This document shows, piece after piece, positions 7,889 through 16,047 of a DNA stretch of 63,293 nucleotides. Made by a program: the position numbers and the translations under genes. The notes under the pieces were generated by a model that did not search any database, was not told where the DNA came from, and was given only the letters and a program-made list of their open reading frames with translations. Within the stretch, counting starts at the first letter, position 1; every line of letters starts with the position of its first letter. Source of the DNA: Phycisphaerae bacterium (lineage in GTDB: Bacteria; Planctomycetota; Phycisphaerae; UBA1845; Fen-1342); contig JAUWNI010000006.1 in NCBI GenBank assembly GCA_030612705.1, positions 1 to 63,293 on the forward strand, in the 5' to 3' direction.

Positions 7889-9613
7889 ATGCGACTCGTA
7901 GATCGACTTTATGACTGGCTCTCGCAGGGTCCGACGCCGGATTGCGACCGCATTTTTGCCGCGGCATTGCCGCGCGCCGAGCCGGCCTGGGCCGAGCGGA
8001 TGGTTCGGGTATTGCTTCTGCGTGGTCGCGACGCCTCGTGGGCAGCACTTATCGGACAATATGAGCAGTTGACGCCCGAGATTCGCGCGCTCTTGCAATA
8101 TCAAAACGAGCGGATACAGGCCGGGATCACGCTCGCCCTCAGATCCTCCTCGTCAAGCACGCGGGCCAACGCGCTGTTGGCATTCGAGGAGCGGCCCCTT
8201 GTCCGGATGGCCTACCTCCTCCCTAACGCGATGCGCGATCCGTCGTCGAAGGTCCGCGGCTTGGCGGCCCAGGTGCTCCACAAGATGGCGGATTCCTTTC
8301 TCAAGCAGTCCCCCCCGCCGGCGGATGCTGACGAAGACGTTTGCCAGGCATACGCCGCCCAGCGGCAGCAATTGGTGCTGGCCCTGGAAGAAGCGTTACA
8401 GGCATACGACCTGCACAACCGTGCCGAGGTGCTCGAGGCGTATCTCTGGTTTGCACGCGACTTCGGGGATACGCTCTGGAAAAAACTAACATCCCGGCGA
8501 TCACACGCCGGCAAGGTCATCAGCGAACAAATCTTCTTCTGGGACCACCCGCGACTCGCGCATTTTCTGGTTGCGGCCTTGAAACGCTCGGCGTGGCGTC
8601 ATACCGCCGCTCAAGTACTCCAAATATGGAAAACCATCCCGCAGGTAGCGACGTTACTACGTCAGAATGATCTGCTGGATGATCCCTCGATTCGCCGAAA
8701 TCTGAGCAGTGTTCAAAGCCCTCGTTGGTTCACCAAAATCGACGACGACCTGACGCAATTGCCGCCCGACCTGCGGCTGCTCGCACCACGCTGGGTCTGT
8801 TACGCCGGCTACAGCGATCTCGAGAGGACGGCGCTGCTGTCGCGTTGGCTGCACGCGCCGAACCCGCACCTGCACCGCGCCACGGTCTACGCGCTGGCCG
8901 AGATAGACACCCCCGGCACCCATCAGTTACTCATGCAAGTGGCAAAAAGCGACTCCCCACTGGCATCCTTCGCGCAGTGGAGCGTCCAGGCCCTCGACGC
9001 CGAAGTGGTCCGTCTGTCGCTACGTAGAGAATATGCGAGCGCTGTCCGGATGGAACCCGAGCCCGAGGTCGACTCGACACGGCAAGACGAAATTGACGAA
9101 GACTGCACGATGCTCTGGCTGGCCTGTCGGCGAACACCTCCCTCCGCGCGCGGAGAGTTAATCGCCGCACTGCGCGAGAATGCCGAAATCTGGCACTCAC
9201 AATTAACATCATACCTGCAATCGCCCGACCCGCGCGATCGGATTCTCGTCTTGCAGGTCATCAGCACGGAACAATTGGCGCTGCAATTCCGCGCTGACAT
9301 CGAACCGCTTCTGAACGATCCGGTGACGGGTATCCGGGAACTGGCGCAGACGCTGGCGCGGACCCTCTCACAACAACCACAATCACCTCGCGAACCGCCG
9401 ACCGAACCCCCGCGCCGCCATCCGCCGCCTGACGATGAAGCCCTCGAGGTGGCACGCCTGGAGCTGCGCACGAACCTGGAACGGCTGGCAAACGGCGAGG
9501 CTGACGCGGCTGACGCCGACCTGATCGGCCGCGTGCGTGACTTGCTACATGAGGTTTACGCCGAGCAGCGCGAACCGGAGTCGCTCGGCATCGCGAGCGA
9601 GGAAGGATCATGA
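7889..9613 (+). CDS. HEAT-repeat protein
   Basis: A 574-residue helical protein with recurring 30-40 residue units typical of HEAT or PBS-lyase-like repeats, for example NALLAFEERPLVRMAYLLPN, SKVRGLAAQVLHKM and HRATVYALAEIDTPGTHQL. Such solenoids mediate protein-protein contacts; no enzyme motif is visible. There is no signal peptide, so it is likely cytosolic. The C-terminus (about 490-574) is proline-rich then acidic and helical. GGAACGAT precedes the ATG by a few bases. Its stop overlaps the next start (ATGA), so it is translationally coupled to the small membrane protein and probably works with it. Confidence 0.75.
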   Translation: MRLVDRLYDWLSQGPTPDCDRIFAAALPRAEPAWAERMVRVLLLRGRDASWAALIGQYEQLTPEIRALLQYQNERIQAGITLALRSSSSSTRANALLAFEERPLVRMAYLLPNAMRDPSSKVRGLAAQVLHKMADSFLKQSPPPADADEDVCQAYAAQRQQLVLALEEALQAYDLHNRAEVLEAYLWFARDFGDTLWKKLTSRRSHAGKVISEQIFFWDHPRLAHFLVAALKRSAWRHTAAQVLQIWKTIPQVATLLRQNDLLDDPSIRRNLSSVQSPRWFTKIDDDLTQLPPDLRLLAPRWVCYAGYSDLERTALLSRWLHAPNPHLHRATVYALAEIDTPGTHQLLMQVAKSDSPLASFAQWSVQALDAEVVRLSLRREYASAVRMEPEPEVDSTRQDEIDEDCTMLWLACRRTPPSARGELIAALRENAEIWHSQLTSYLQSPDPRDRILVLQVISTEQLALQFRADIEPLLNDPVTGIRELAQTLARTLSQQPQSPREPPTEPPRRHPPPDDEALEVARLELRTNLERLANGEADAADADLIGRVRDLLHEVYAEQREPESLGIASEEGS

Positions 9614-10071
9614 ACGAGCCGCTCCTCAACCTCGTTGCCGTCGGACCGCTCGCTAGCAACCCATTACTCGAGTCGATCGGCAAAGCGTTGACGACGGGAC
9701 CCGGTCTGACGGAAACGCTTGTTTTTCTATGCGGTTTGGCCGCGTTTCTGCTCCTGATCCTTTTGTCCGCGCGTTTCTTCGGGCGCGAACCCAGCGACGA
9801 CATCCAATCGCGGATCGACTATCTCACGCTGGCGGTGGACGTGCTCGGGCTGAACGAGAGCGATCGCCGCGACCTGCAAAGAATCGCCAGAAACGCCCAA
9901 CTGTCGCAGCCCGCGGCCATGCTGCTCTCGCCGGCAAACCTCGCCCGGGCCGCCGCCCCGACCTTCGAGGCCGAAGGCGACGAGGAATTGCGTCAGCGGA
10001 TCGAGCACCTCTGCGTCCGCCTCTTCGACGCCCCCTTGCCCGACCAGGCACAACTACCCGGCCGGTACTGA
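9610..10071 (+). CDS. Single-TM membrane protein coupled to the HEAT protein
   Basis: A 153-residue protein whose start overlaps the stop of the upstream gene by 4 bp. Residues about 34-54 (TETLVFLCGLAAFLLLILLS) form one transmembrane helix. The following cytosolic part (about 65-150) is helical, opens with SRIDYLTLAVDVLGLNESDR and has a RIARNAQLSQPAAMLLSP segment. I do not recognise the family. Translational coupling suggests it anchors or partners the HEAT-repeat protein at the membrane. Confidence 0.65.
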   Translation: MNEPLLNLVAVGPLASNPLLESIGKALTTGPGLTETLVFLCGLAAFLLLILLSARFFGREPSDDIQSRIDYLTLAVDVLGLNESDRRDLQRIARNAQLSQPAAMLLSPANLARAAAPTFEAEGDEELRQRIEHLCVRLFDAPLPDQAQLPGRY

Positions 10072-10184
10072 AATCACGGGGGAATGACACTTGCGAGAGT
10101 AATTTTGTCATTCCGAGAAGCGCAGCGCCGAGGAATCCAGCACTCTGTCATCGGTGTATTGATGAATCGGGCAGACAGGGCCTC

Positions 10185-10270
10185 AAGAAGAGCCGCGGAC
10201 TTCAGTCCGCCCGGTCCCTCGTGAAGGGTAAATTCTACTCCCTGCGGTGCCGCGCGGACTGAAATCCCGG
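10185..10270. repeat. Intergenic copy of the palindromic element also found inside ileS
   Basis: The sequence opens AAGAGCCGCGGACTTCAGTC and closes with CCGCGCGGACTGAAATCCCG, the same two hairpin arms seen twice inside ileS (47677-47764 and 48880-48967). The central spacer differs. It lies between the membrane-protein gene and the sigma factor. Confidence 0.65.
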
Positions 10271-10370
10271 GTGCGTGACAGTCTGGGCGGGCCGGGAGAC
10301 GGTTTGGGGGAACGGGGAACCAGGCGGGGGGGAGCAGGATGAGGGGGCGCATAGCCCCGGAGGGGCGGTA

Positions 10371-10530
10371 GTCAATATCCGGGGGCGTCAGCCCCCGGAA
10401 TGTGCGAATACGCCAAACTCAGCCCCGGCGGGGCGGCAGAAGGGTGCAGTCGCCGCGGCTGTCTGGCCCCCTTCCCGGGCTTATCCCCGCGCGCCAACGC
10501 TGCCGGGGGCGGACGCCCCCGGCTATTGAC
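10371..10530. repeat. Inverted-repeat element with nested hairpins
   Basis: The left end GTCAATATCCGGGGGCGTCA is mirrored by the right end, whose complement reads GTCAATAGCCGGGGGCGTCC. Each end is itself a near-perfect hairpin (CCGGGGGCG/CGCCCCCGG type). In between are direct motifs of the AGCCCCGGCGGGGCGG type. This is seen directly; whether it is mobile is inference. Confidence 0.65.
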
Positions 10531-10894
10531 TTTCGCCCTTTCAGGGCTGCGACCCGCGCATTCCGGAACGGGTTTTGGCTGGTTGGGGCTATCGTTTCCC
10601 GAGGTGCTGGCGCCGGCCGACTCGGAGACTTAACGCCACCTCGTCATCCGATGCACCTGCATTTGGCCGACGAATTTCAACCCGCTGATCCGGTCATGCT
10701 CCCACTCCATCCCGAACAGAGTGTCATTCACCCTGAAATCCCTCCCGACGAGGAACCCCCTTGACCTATCGTGTGTATCATATGCCGTGGAACTGCCGCG
10801 AATCAGCCCCGGGGGCGTGCCGTGGGCGTACGCCTTCTTTCGGCCGCGGGAACCCTGACGCGATCCGGGCGTCTAAGACCATGTCGGAACTGCC

Positions 10895-11503
10895 GTGAAG
10901 CGAACCGACGAACAAACCAGTCCAAGCGACGCCGATCTGGTTCTGCGGGCGCAGCGTGGCGACCCGTCGGCGTTGGCCGAATTGGTTACCAGGTATCAGG
11001 ATCGCGTGTACAACACATGTTACCGGATGTGCCACAATCACGCCGACGCGCTCGATTTGACGCAGACAACGTTCGTAAAAGCGCTGGAGGCCTTGCCGCG
11101 CTTCGAGATCCGGGCCAAATTCTTTACCTGGCTGTTTCGTATTGCCGTCAACCTGACGCTTTCACATCGACGAGCGCAAAGTCGGCGACCGACGCTCTCG
11201 CTTCGGAACTTCGACGACGACGAGGGCCGGCCCTACGATCCGCCCGCCGCGAACGGAGCCGACGATCCGGCCCGGCGTGTGGAACAGGCGGAACTACACC
11301 AGCGGCTCGAAGCCGCCCTCGAAAAGCTGGACGAGGAGTTTCGGGCGGCTGTTGTTCTGCGAGACATTGAAGGGCTGGATTACGCCGCAATCGCGGATAT
11401 TCTCGAAGTGCGAATCGGAACGGTGAAAAGCCGGATTTCTCGCGGGCGGCTGATGCTGCGAGAACTATTGGAATCAGAGGAGTCACAACTTGGCGTCGGT
11501 TGA
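10895..11503 (+). CDS. ECF RNA polymerase sigma factor (RpoE-like)
   Basis: A 202-residue sigma-70 family protein of the extracytoplasmic-function type. Region 2 spans about 20-95, with RYQDRVYNTCYRMCHNHADA and the DLTQTTFVKA segment for -10 recognition; region 4 spans about 140-195 and ends in the helix-turn-helix YAAIADILEVRIGTVKSRIS. It should direct RNA polymerase to a stress or envelope regulon. GTG start at 10895 with GGAAC upstream. It overlaps the next gene by 14 bp, a membrane-anchored anti-sigma factor, so the pair is co-translated. Confidence 0.9.
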   Translation: MKRTDEQTSPSDADLVLRAQRGDPSALAELVTRYQDRVYNTCYRMCHNHADALDLTQTTFVKALEALPRFEIRAKFFTWLFRIAVNLTLSHRRAQSRRPTLSLRNFDDDEGRPYDPPAANGADDPARRVEQAELHQRLEAALEKLDEEFRAAVVLRDIEGLDYAAIADILEVRIGTVKSRISRGRLMLRELLESEESQLGVG

Positions 11504-13145
11504 CAAGGAAAAACTCGGCGCCGACCTGTCGGCGTATCTCGACGGCGAGCTCAGCCCGGAGCGTACGCGCGAGATCGAACGGCTCCTGAAAGAGTCGGAA
11601 GATGTCCGCCGCGCTCTCACGGAGCTGCGTGGTGTCTCGCGGGACCTGGGTGATCTGCCGCGGATGCACGCCCCGGCGGGTTTGCCGGAAAGCGTTCGCC
11701 GCGCCGCCGATCGTCGGGTCGGCCCGCGGCAACGTTCGCCGGTCGGCGGAGCGCGCGTGCTCAAGCTCTTCACGCGCATCGTTGCTTCAGCCGCGGTAAT
11801 CGCCGTCTGCACGTTCGCCGGCTGGACGCTCCACGATCGGTTGACGCCGCCGACTTTCGTCAGTCGTGAAATTGCGACTCCTGAAAACATCGCCGCCGAG
11901 GGTCAAGGCGAAAAGCTCTTCGCTCGGCGTTCAGGAACCGGCAAGTCGGCACGTTCCGAAGTGGCCGCTCCGGACGCGCCGGCGGTTGCCATGCGAAACC
12001 TGCAATCACTCGGCTACATCGGCACCGATGAGACCGAACTCGCGGACCTCACGCCGGCAATCGATACGCTGCCTCCCTACAGCGAGCCAATGGTAGCCGT
12101 GGCCGAACTGGATCTGGAGCAGGACGGAACTATCCGGGCTTCGGAAGGCGTCACGCCGGCCGTGAATGTCGTCGTTTCGCCGCGCGACGTGAACGAATTC
12201 AACGCCGCGCTACAGATAGTCGCGGCGTTGCAAGGCTCTCTGCCCGGGGCCACCGGACGTCTCGGCGGCGCCCGTTTCGGAGCGCTATCCGAGCAAAAAG
12301 GTGCGTCTACCGCTCCGGGGCAACGGGAGTTTATTGTTCAGGTTCCGCCTAACCGCGTTGGAGAAGTCCTGCAATCACTAGAGCAGCAGGCCCCGCGGCA
12401 GGTCCAGGTTGCGATGCAATTCAGCCCGAGCGATATCTCACAGGTGCGGCGCATGATGGCGCCGCCGGCCGTAGGGCAAAATCATCTGACTTTCGATGAA
12501 GCCCGGCCGACTCCAACCGAGGCGGCCCCCGCCTTCGCGCGGGCGGAAACGCCGACACGAGTCCGCGGCGGGGTACCTTCCGACACTTACGCGTTCAAAA
12601 CCAAGCACCCCACCGGCCGTAGGGGGGGGCGCGGACGTGTCATGCGGCAACCGTCACAACCGAAATCCGCCGAGCAGCGTGAGGAGGTTGTCGCGAGGCC
12701 CTCCCGGGAAGCGTTGGATGCCGAGGCGTCGCGTTCGTCGGGTCAGGCCGACGATTCCGGGAAAGTCGAACCCAAATACGAGCCGCCGAGGGACACGAAA
12801 AAGGATTCGCCGGATGCACGTTGCCCGCGGGTTGTCGACGTGGCAAAACCTGTATTCCCGGCAATAAAACGCCGGTCGGCCACCCCGGCGATCGAGGACA
12901 AGCTCGCCGACGAACGAACCGCCGAGGACACGGATACGATGACCGAAGCTCCACGCGCGGGCATTTTCCTCCGCGAGCGAACGCGTGAGCTCCGCGATTG
13001 CCTGGACGAAATCTACAAGACCATGCTCGACGCGGCCCGCCGTACAAGCAGTGAGCAACAGCAATCAGTGACCTTACACGTGACAATCCTGCCGCCGCCG
13101 CGAACGACGCAACCCGCGCCGGCATCGACTCCGGAAAAACCATAG
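11490..13145 (+). CDS. Membrane-anchored anti-sigma factor with large extracytoplasmic domain
   Basis: A 551-residue protein starting with TTG at 11490. The start is supported by AGAGGAG 7-8 nt upstream and by the 14-bp overlap with the sigma gene. Residues 1-60 resemble an anti-sigma domain (LSAYLDGELSPERTREIERL), without the zinc-binding His/Cys set of zinc anti-sigma factors. One TM helix lies at about 95-114. The outer region contains a strand-rich part (about 180-330, including REFIVQVPPNRVGEVLQSLE), then a long low-complexity Pro/Arg/Glu stretch and a C-terminal helical segment. It would hold the sigma factor at the membrane and release it on an outside signal. The size is well above the usual 200-300 residues. 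Confidence 0.75.
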   Translation: MASVDKEKLGADLSAYLDGELSPERTREIERLLKESEDVRRALTELRGVSRDLGDLPRMHAPAGLPESVRRAADRRVGPRQRSPVGGARVLKLFTRIVASAAVIAVCTFAGWTLHDRLTPPTFVSREIATPENIAAEGQGEKLFARRSGTGKSARSEVAAPDAPAVAMRNLQSLGYIGTDETELADLTPAIDTLPPYSEPMVAVAELDLEQDGTIRASEGVTPAVNVVVSPRDVNEFNAALQIVAALQGSLPGATGRLGGARFGALSEQKGASTAPGQREFIVQVPPNRVGEVLQSLEQQAPRQVQVAMQFSPSDISQVRRMMAPPAVGQNHLTFDEARPTPTEAAPAFARAETPTRVRGGVPSDTYAFKTKHPTGRRGGRGRVMRQPSQPKSAEQREEVVARPSREALDAEASRSSGQADDSGKVEPKYEPPRDTKKDSPDARCPRVVDVAKPVFPAIKRRSATPAIEDKLADERTAEDTDTMTEAPRAGIFLRERTRELRDCLDEIYKTMLDAARRTSSEQQQSVTLHVTILPPPRTTQPAPASTPEKP

Positions 13146-13381
13146 TTCGCCGATGCTACCCATTAATTGAAGTGCAACATAGCACTATAGCTATGTCACA
13201 GTTGAATTGTTGGATCATCGTTGATTGGGTGGCCCATCTCTTTAGAGGTGGGGGGGACGCGAATGTTCGGTCGATTCGTGTCCCCCACGGCTGAAGCCAT
13301 GGGCCACCCCATCCATCAATTGAGGTGTGACAGAGCATTAGCTTGCCCGTGTAACCCGATACCGTGGCACCCGATACCGTA
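13146..13381. mobile_element. MITE-like element, TAGTGCTC family, core type A
   Basis: The element runs from about 13188 to 13341. The ends TAGCTATGTCACAGTTGAAT and CAATTGAGGTGTGACAGAGC are inverted relative to each other. The core is the GGGTGGCCCATCTCTTTAGA...GCCATGGGCCACCC inverted repeat with the CGATTCGTGTCCCCCACGG arm. Its left end directly abuts another inverted end (AAGTGCAACATAGCACTA, about 13170-13187), so two ends meet back to back. This fills the gap between the anti-sigma gene and pyrC. Confidence 0.7.
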
Positions 13382-14671
13382 TTATTCCTGCTCGGCCCGG
13401 TAACGTACCTCCCCGCCGACCATCGTCAGCACCGCCCGGCCGCGTACCGGCCAGCCGTCGAACGGGGTGTTGCGGCTCTTGGAGCGCATCTTCTCGGCGT
13501 CGATCTTCCACTCGATTTCGGGATCGATCAGCGTGACGTCGGCGACCCGGTCGACCTTGAGCGTGCCGCCCGAAACACCCAGCAGTTGTGCCGGGCGGGT
13601 TGACATGGCGGCGATCAGTTGCGGCCAGTCGAGCACTTCCGAATCGATCAGGGCCCGGATGAACAGCGGCAGCGCGGTCTCCAGCCCGATGATGCCGAAC
13701 GGTGCGTCCTGGAAGCCAAGCTCCTTTTCCGAGTTGACGTGCGGGGCATGATCGGTGACCAGACACCCGATCGTGCCGTCGCGCACGCCTTCCAGGCACG
13801 CTTGCAGATCGGCCTGGCTGCGCAGCGGCGGATTCATCTTGAGGTTCGGGTCGTAGCGCGCGCACATCTCCTCGGTCAGCAGCAAGTGATGCGGGCAGAC
13901 CTCGGCGGTCACCGCCTGGCCTTCCTGCCGCGCCCGGCGAACGAGATCGACCGTACCGGCGGCGCTGACGTGCGCCACGTGATAGCGAACGCCGGCCTGC
14001 CGTGCCAGCGTGATGTCCCGCTGGGCCATGATGACCTCGGCGACTGCGGGTATCGCGGGCAGTCCGAGCCGCGTCGCGGTCAGGCCCGCGTTCATGCAGC
14101 CGCCACGTGTGAGCGATGTGTCCTCGCAATGCTGGATAAACAGGCGGTCGAACTGGCTGACGTATTCCATCGCCCGCATGCAGACCGCGGTGTCGGCGAT
14201 CCCGTCGCCGTCGTCGCTGAACGCGACCGCCCCGGCCTTTACCATCAGCCCGATCTCGGCCAGTTCCCGCCCGGCGCGATTCTTGGTCAGCGCCCCGATC
14301 GGATAGACCCGCGTGTGGGCCACGAGTTCCGCCTGCCGCAGAACATACTCGACCTCCGCGTCGCTGTGCAGCGGGGGGTCGGTGTTCGGCATGCACGCGA
14401 CGGCGGTGAAGCCGCCCGCGACGGCGGCGGCGGTGCCGGTCTCGATCGTCTCTTTGTCCTCGTGGCCGGGCTCACGCAGATGAACGTGCATGTCGATCAG
14501 CCCCGGCGTGACCAGCAACCCGTCGGCGTCGATCACCTCGTCCGCCGAACCGGCCGCCTCGCGACCCAGCCCGGCGATCTTGTCGCCGACGATCAGCACA
14601 TCCATCTTTTCGTCGATTTCCCGCGACGGATCGATCACCCGCCCGCCGCGGATCAGAATGCTCTTGCTCAT
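13382..14671 (-). CDS. pyrC: Dihydroorotase, class I
   Basis: A 429-residue amidohydrolase catalysing carbamoyl-aspartate to dihydroorotate in pyrimidine synthesis. The metal-binding DMHVHLREPG motif gives His62 and His64. Further hallmarks are the metal-site region near AFSDDGDGI, IQHCEDTSL, VAHVSAAGT and the catalytic VTDHAPH segment. GFQDAPFGIIGLETALPL and the C-terminal DVTLIDPE and SRNTPFDGWPVRGR segments are standard for the class I or 'PyrC-multifunctional' type. Length is normal. ATG start at 14671. No aspartate carbamoyltransferase gene is adjacent here. A non-catalytic PyrC paralogue is unlikely because all ligands appear present. Confidence 0.93.
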   Translation of the reverse strand: MSKSILIRGGRVIDPSREIDEKMDVLIVGDKIAGLGREAAGSADEVIDADGLLVTPGLIDMHVHLREPGHEDKETIETGTAAAVAGGFTAVACMPNTDPPLHSDAEVEYVLRQAELVAHTRVYPIGALTKNRAGRELAEIGLMVKAGAVAFSDDGDGIADTAVCMRAMEYVSQFDRLFIQHCEDTSLTRGGCMNAGLTATRLGLPAIPAVAEVIMAQRDITLARQAGVRYHVAHVSAAGTVDLVRRARQEGQAVTAEVCPHHLLLTEEMCARYDPNLKMNPPLRSQADLQACLEGVRDGTIGCLVTDHAPHVNSEKELGFQDAPFGIIGLETALPLFIRALIDSEVLDWPQLIAAMSTRPAQLLGVSGGTLKVDRVADVTLIDPEIEWKIDAEKMRSKSRNTPFDGWPVRGRAVLTMVGGEVRYRAEQE

Positions 14672-15099
14672 AACTATCGCTCGCTGCTCGCTCGAATCCT
14701 GCCGACTGAATTGCGCTCGCCGTCGCGGCGCGCCGCCGACTATTGTCGAGTATCATAATACCGACGCGGCCGTCAGGATACGCCCCGGTAGGGCAGGCCG
14801 TGTCCAGCGGAATTGTCACGCGGCGGAGATCGCTTAGGCTGGTGGAAAGGACGCGGCGGCGATGTTTGCGAGGCCTGCCGCCCTTGGTAGGGCAGGCCGT
14901 GTCCGGCGGAATTGTCACGCGGCGGAGATCGCTTAGGCTGGTGGAAAGAACGCGGCGGCGATGTTTGCGAGGCCTGCCGCCCTCGACGGCACGGAAAGGC
15001 AGGCCTCGTATTCTTGCATGTGAGACGCTCACGGTTGACGACGCCCCGCTTGAATAGCAAGTTGGCTCTACAGACCGCGGCCTGCCCTACGGAGCTTTT
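14672..15099. other. Divergent intergenic region dominated by a tandem duplication
   Basis: This 428-bp gap lies between divergently transcribed pyrC and the homocysteine methyltransferase gene. Its centre is the 99-bp tandem repeat listed separately. The methyltransferase start is preceded by ACGGAGC. No gene is seen. Confidence 0.5.
14787..14984. repeat. 99-bp tandem duplication
   Basis: Two adjacent copies start at 14787 and 14886 (period 99) with GGTAGGGCAGGCCGTGTCC and end GCGAGGCCTGCCGCCCT. They differ at only a few positions by eye. Each copy carries AGGGCAGGCC at one end and GGCCTGCCGCCCT at the other, which can form a long hairpin. A third partial arm (GGAAAGGCAGGCCTCG) follows near 14995. 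Confidence 0.85.
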
Positions 15100-16047
15100 G
15101 TGTCGCCGGAAACGTTACGGAATCGTGTGCTCGTCCTCGACGGTGCCACCGGTACCGAGCTAGAGCGCCGGGGCGTGTCGGCGCCGTTGCCGTTGTGGTC
15201 GGCCGGGGCACTGATAACGCATCCCGACATCGTCGAGGCGATTCACCGCGATTACGTAGCGGCCGGGGCGGATATCGTCGTGGCCAACACGTTTCGGACC
15301 TGCGTGCGGACGCTGCGGGCGGCGGGGATGCTCGAGCGTGGAGAGGAATTGAATCGGCTGGCCATCGAGTTGGCCCGGCGGAGTACAGAAAACGCAGCGT
15401 CCGGGCCCAGCCCCGGCCGAGATCACCGGCGGGACGCCGGTGCCACCCCCCAAGGGATCTGGATCGCTGCCAGCGTGGCGCCGGTTGCGGACTGCTATCA
15501 CCCGGAACTGGTGCCCGACGAGTCGGAGTTGAACGATGAGCACGCACGGATGCTGGCTTGGCTGAAAGCCGCCGGGCCGGACCTGGTCTGGATCGAGACG
15601 ATGGGGACCGTGCGTGAAGCCCGCGCCGCGGCAAGGGCGACCAGCAAAGCTTCACTGTCGTTCGTCGTCTCCTTCGTTGTGCGTGAAGACGGGAACCTGC
15701 TCGGCGGTGAGCGTTTGGAAGATGCGGTTGAAGCCGTCGAACCGTTTGAACCGCTGGCGCTCGGGCTGAACTGCATCCCGCCGAACGGTATGACTGCCAT
15801 TTTGCCGCGTTTACAGAGGGCTACCGCGCGACCGCTGGTGGCGTACGCCCACATCAACAATCCACGGCCGATCTTCGGCTGGAGCTATTCGCAAACCGTA
15901 ACGCCGGAGCAGTATGCCGAGCACGTCAAACGCTGGCTCGACCTCGGCGTCTCGATCATCGGCGGCTGTTGCGGGACGACGCCGGACCACATTCGCGCGA
16001 TCAGAAACGTCGTCTCGCGCGGACGCTACGGGCATTGGTCCATCTAG
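15100..16047 (+). CDS. Homocysteine S-methyltransferase family protein
   Basis: A 315-residue TIM-barrel zinc enzyme of the methyltransferase family that moves a methyl group to homocysteine to form methionine. Seen: LDGATGTELERRG at 13-25, a VANTFRT strand at 61-67, and the zinc ligands Cys225 (LGLNC), Cys290 and Cys291 (GGCCGT). There is no cobalamin domain, so S-methylmethionine or similar is a likelier donor than methyl-B12. Residues about 100-118 (SGPSPGRDHRRDAGATPQG) are encoded by an inserted palindromic repeat and break the usual spacing. GTG start at 15100 with GGAG a few bases before. The stop shares a CTAG with the convergent folP. Confidence 0.85.
   Translation: MSPETLRNRVLVLDGATGTELERRGVSAPLPLWSAGALITHPDIVEAIHRDYVAAGADIVVANTFRTCVRTLRAAGMLERGEELNRLAIELARRSTENAASGPSPGRDHRRDAGATPQGIWIAASVAPVADCYHPELVPDESELNDEHARMLAWLKAAGPDLVWIETMGTVREARAAARATSKASLSFVVSFVVREDGNLLGGERLEDAVEAVEPFEPLALGLNCIPPNGMTAILPRLQRATARPLVAYAHINNPRPIFGWSYSQTVTPEQYAEHVKRWLDLGVSIIGGCCGTTPDHIRAIRNVVSRGRYGHWSI
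15400..15452. repeat. In-frame palindromic insert in the homocysteine methyltransferase gene
   Basis: The sequence contains GGGCCCAGCCCCGG and ACCGGCGGGACGCCGGTGCC, the latter a near-perfect hairpin also present between genes at about 50975-50997 and in inverse form inside ileS at 49798-49848. It is read without a stop or frame change. Confidence 0.65.

Larger units (their letters stand above)
10072..10894. other. Repeat-rich intergenic region without a supported gene
   Basis: An 823-bp gap holding a copy of the in-frame-type palindrome (10185-10270) and a larger inverted-repeat element (10371-10530). Runs of GGGGG and CCCCC dominate. Short ORFs here are composed of repeat translation and lack ribosome-binding sites. 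A 37-codon ORF at 10651-10764 is the least repeat-like but has no Shine-Dalgarno sequence. Confidence 0.6.

Noticed and set aside
10402-10764. 120-codon ORF, and the 37-codon ORF ending at 10764
   Set aside because: The long form translates repeat DNA. The short form reads plausibly but has no ribosome site and no recognisable family.
14787-15030. CRISPR array
   Set aside because: Only two adjacent 99-bp units with no spacers between them; it is a tandem duplication.
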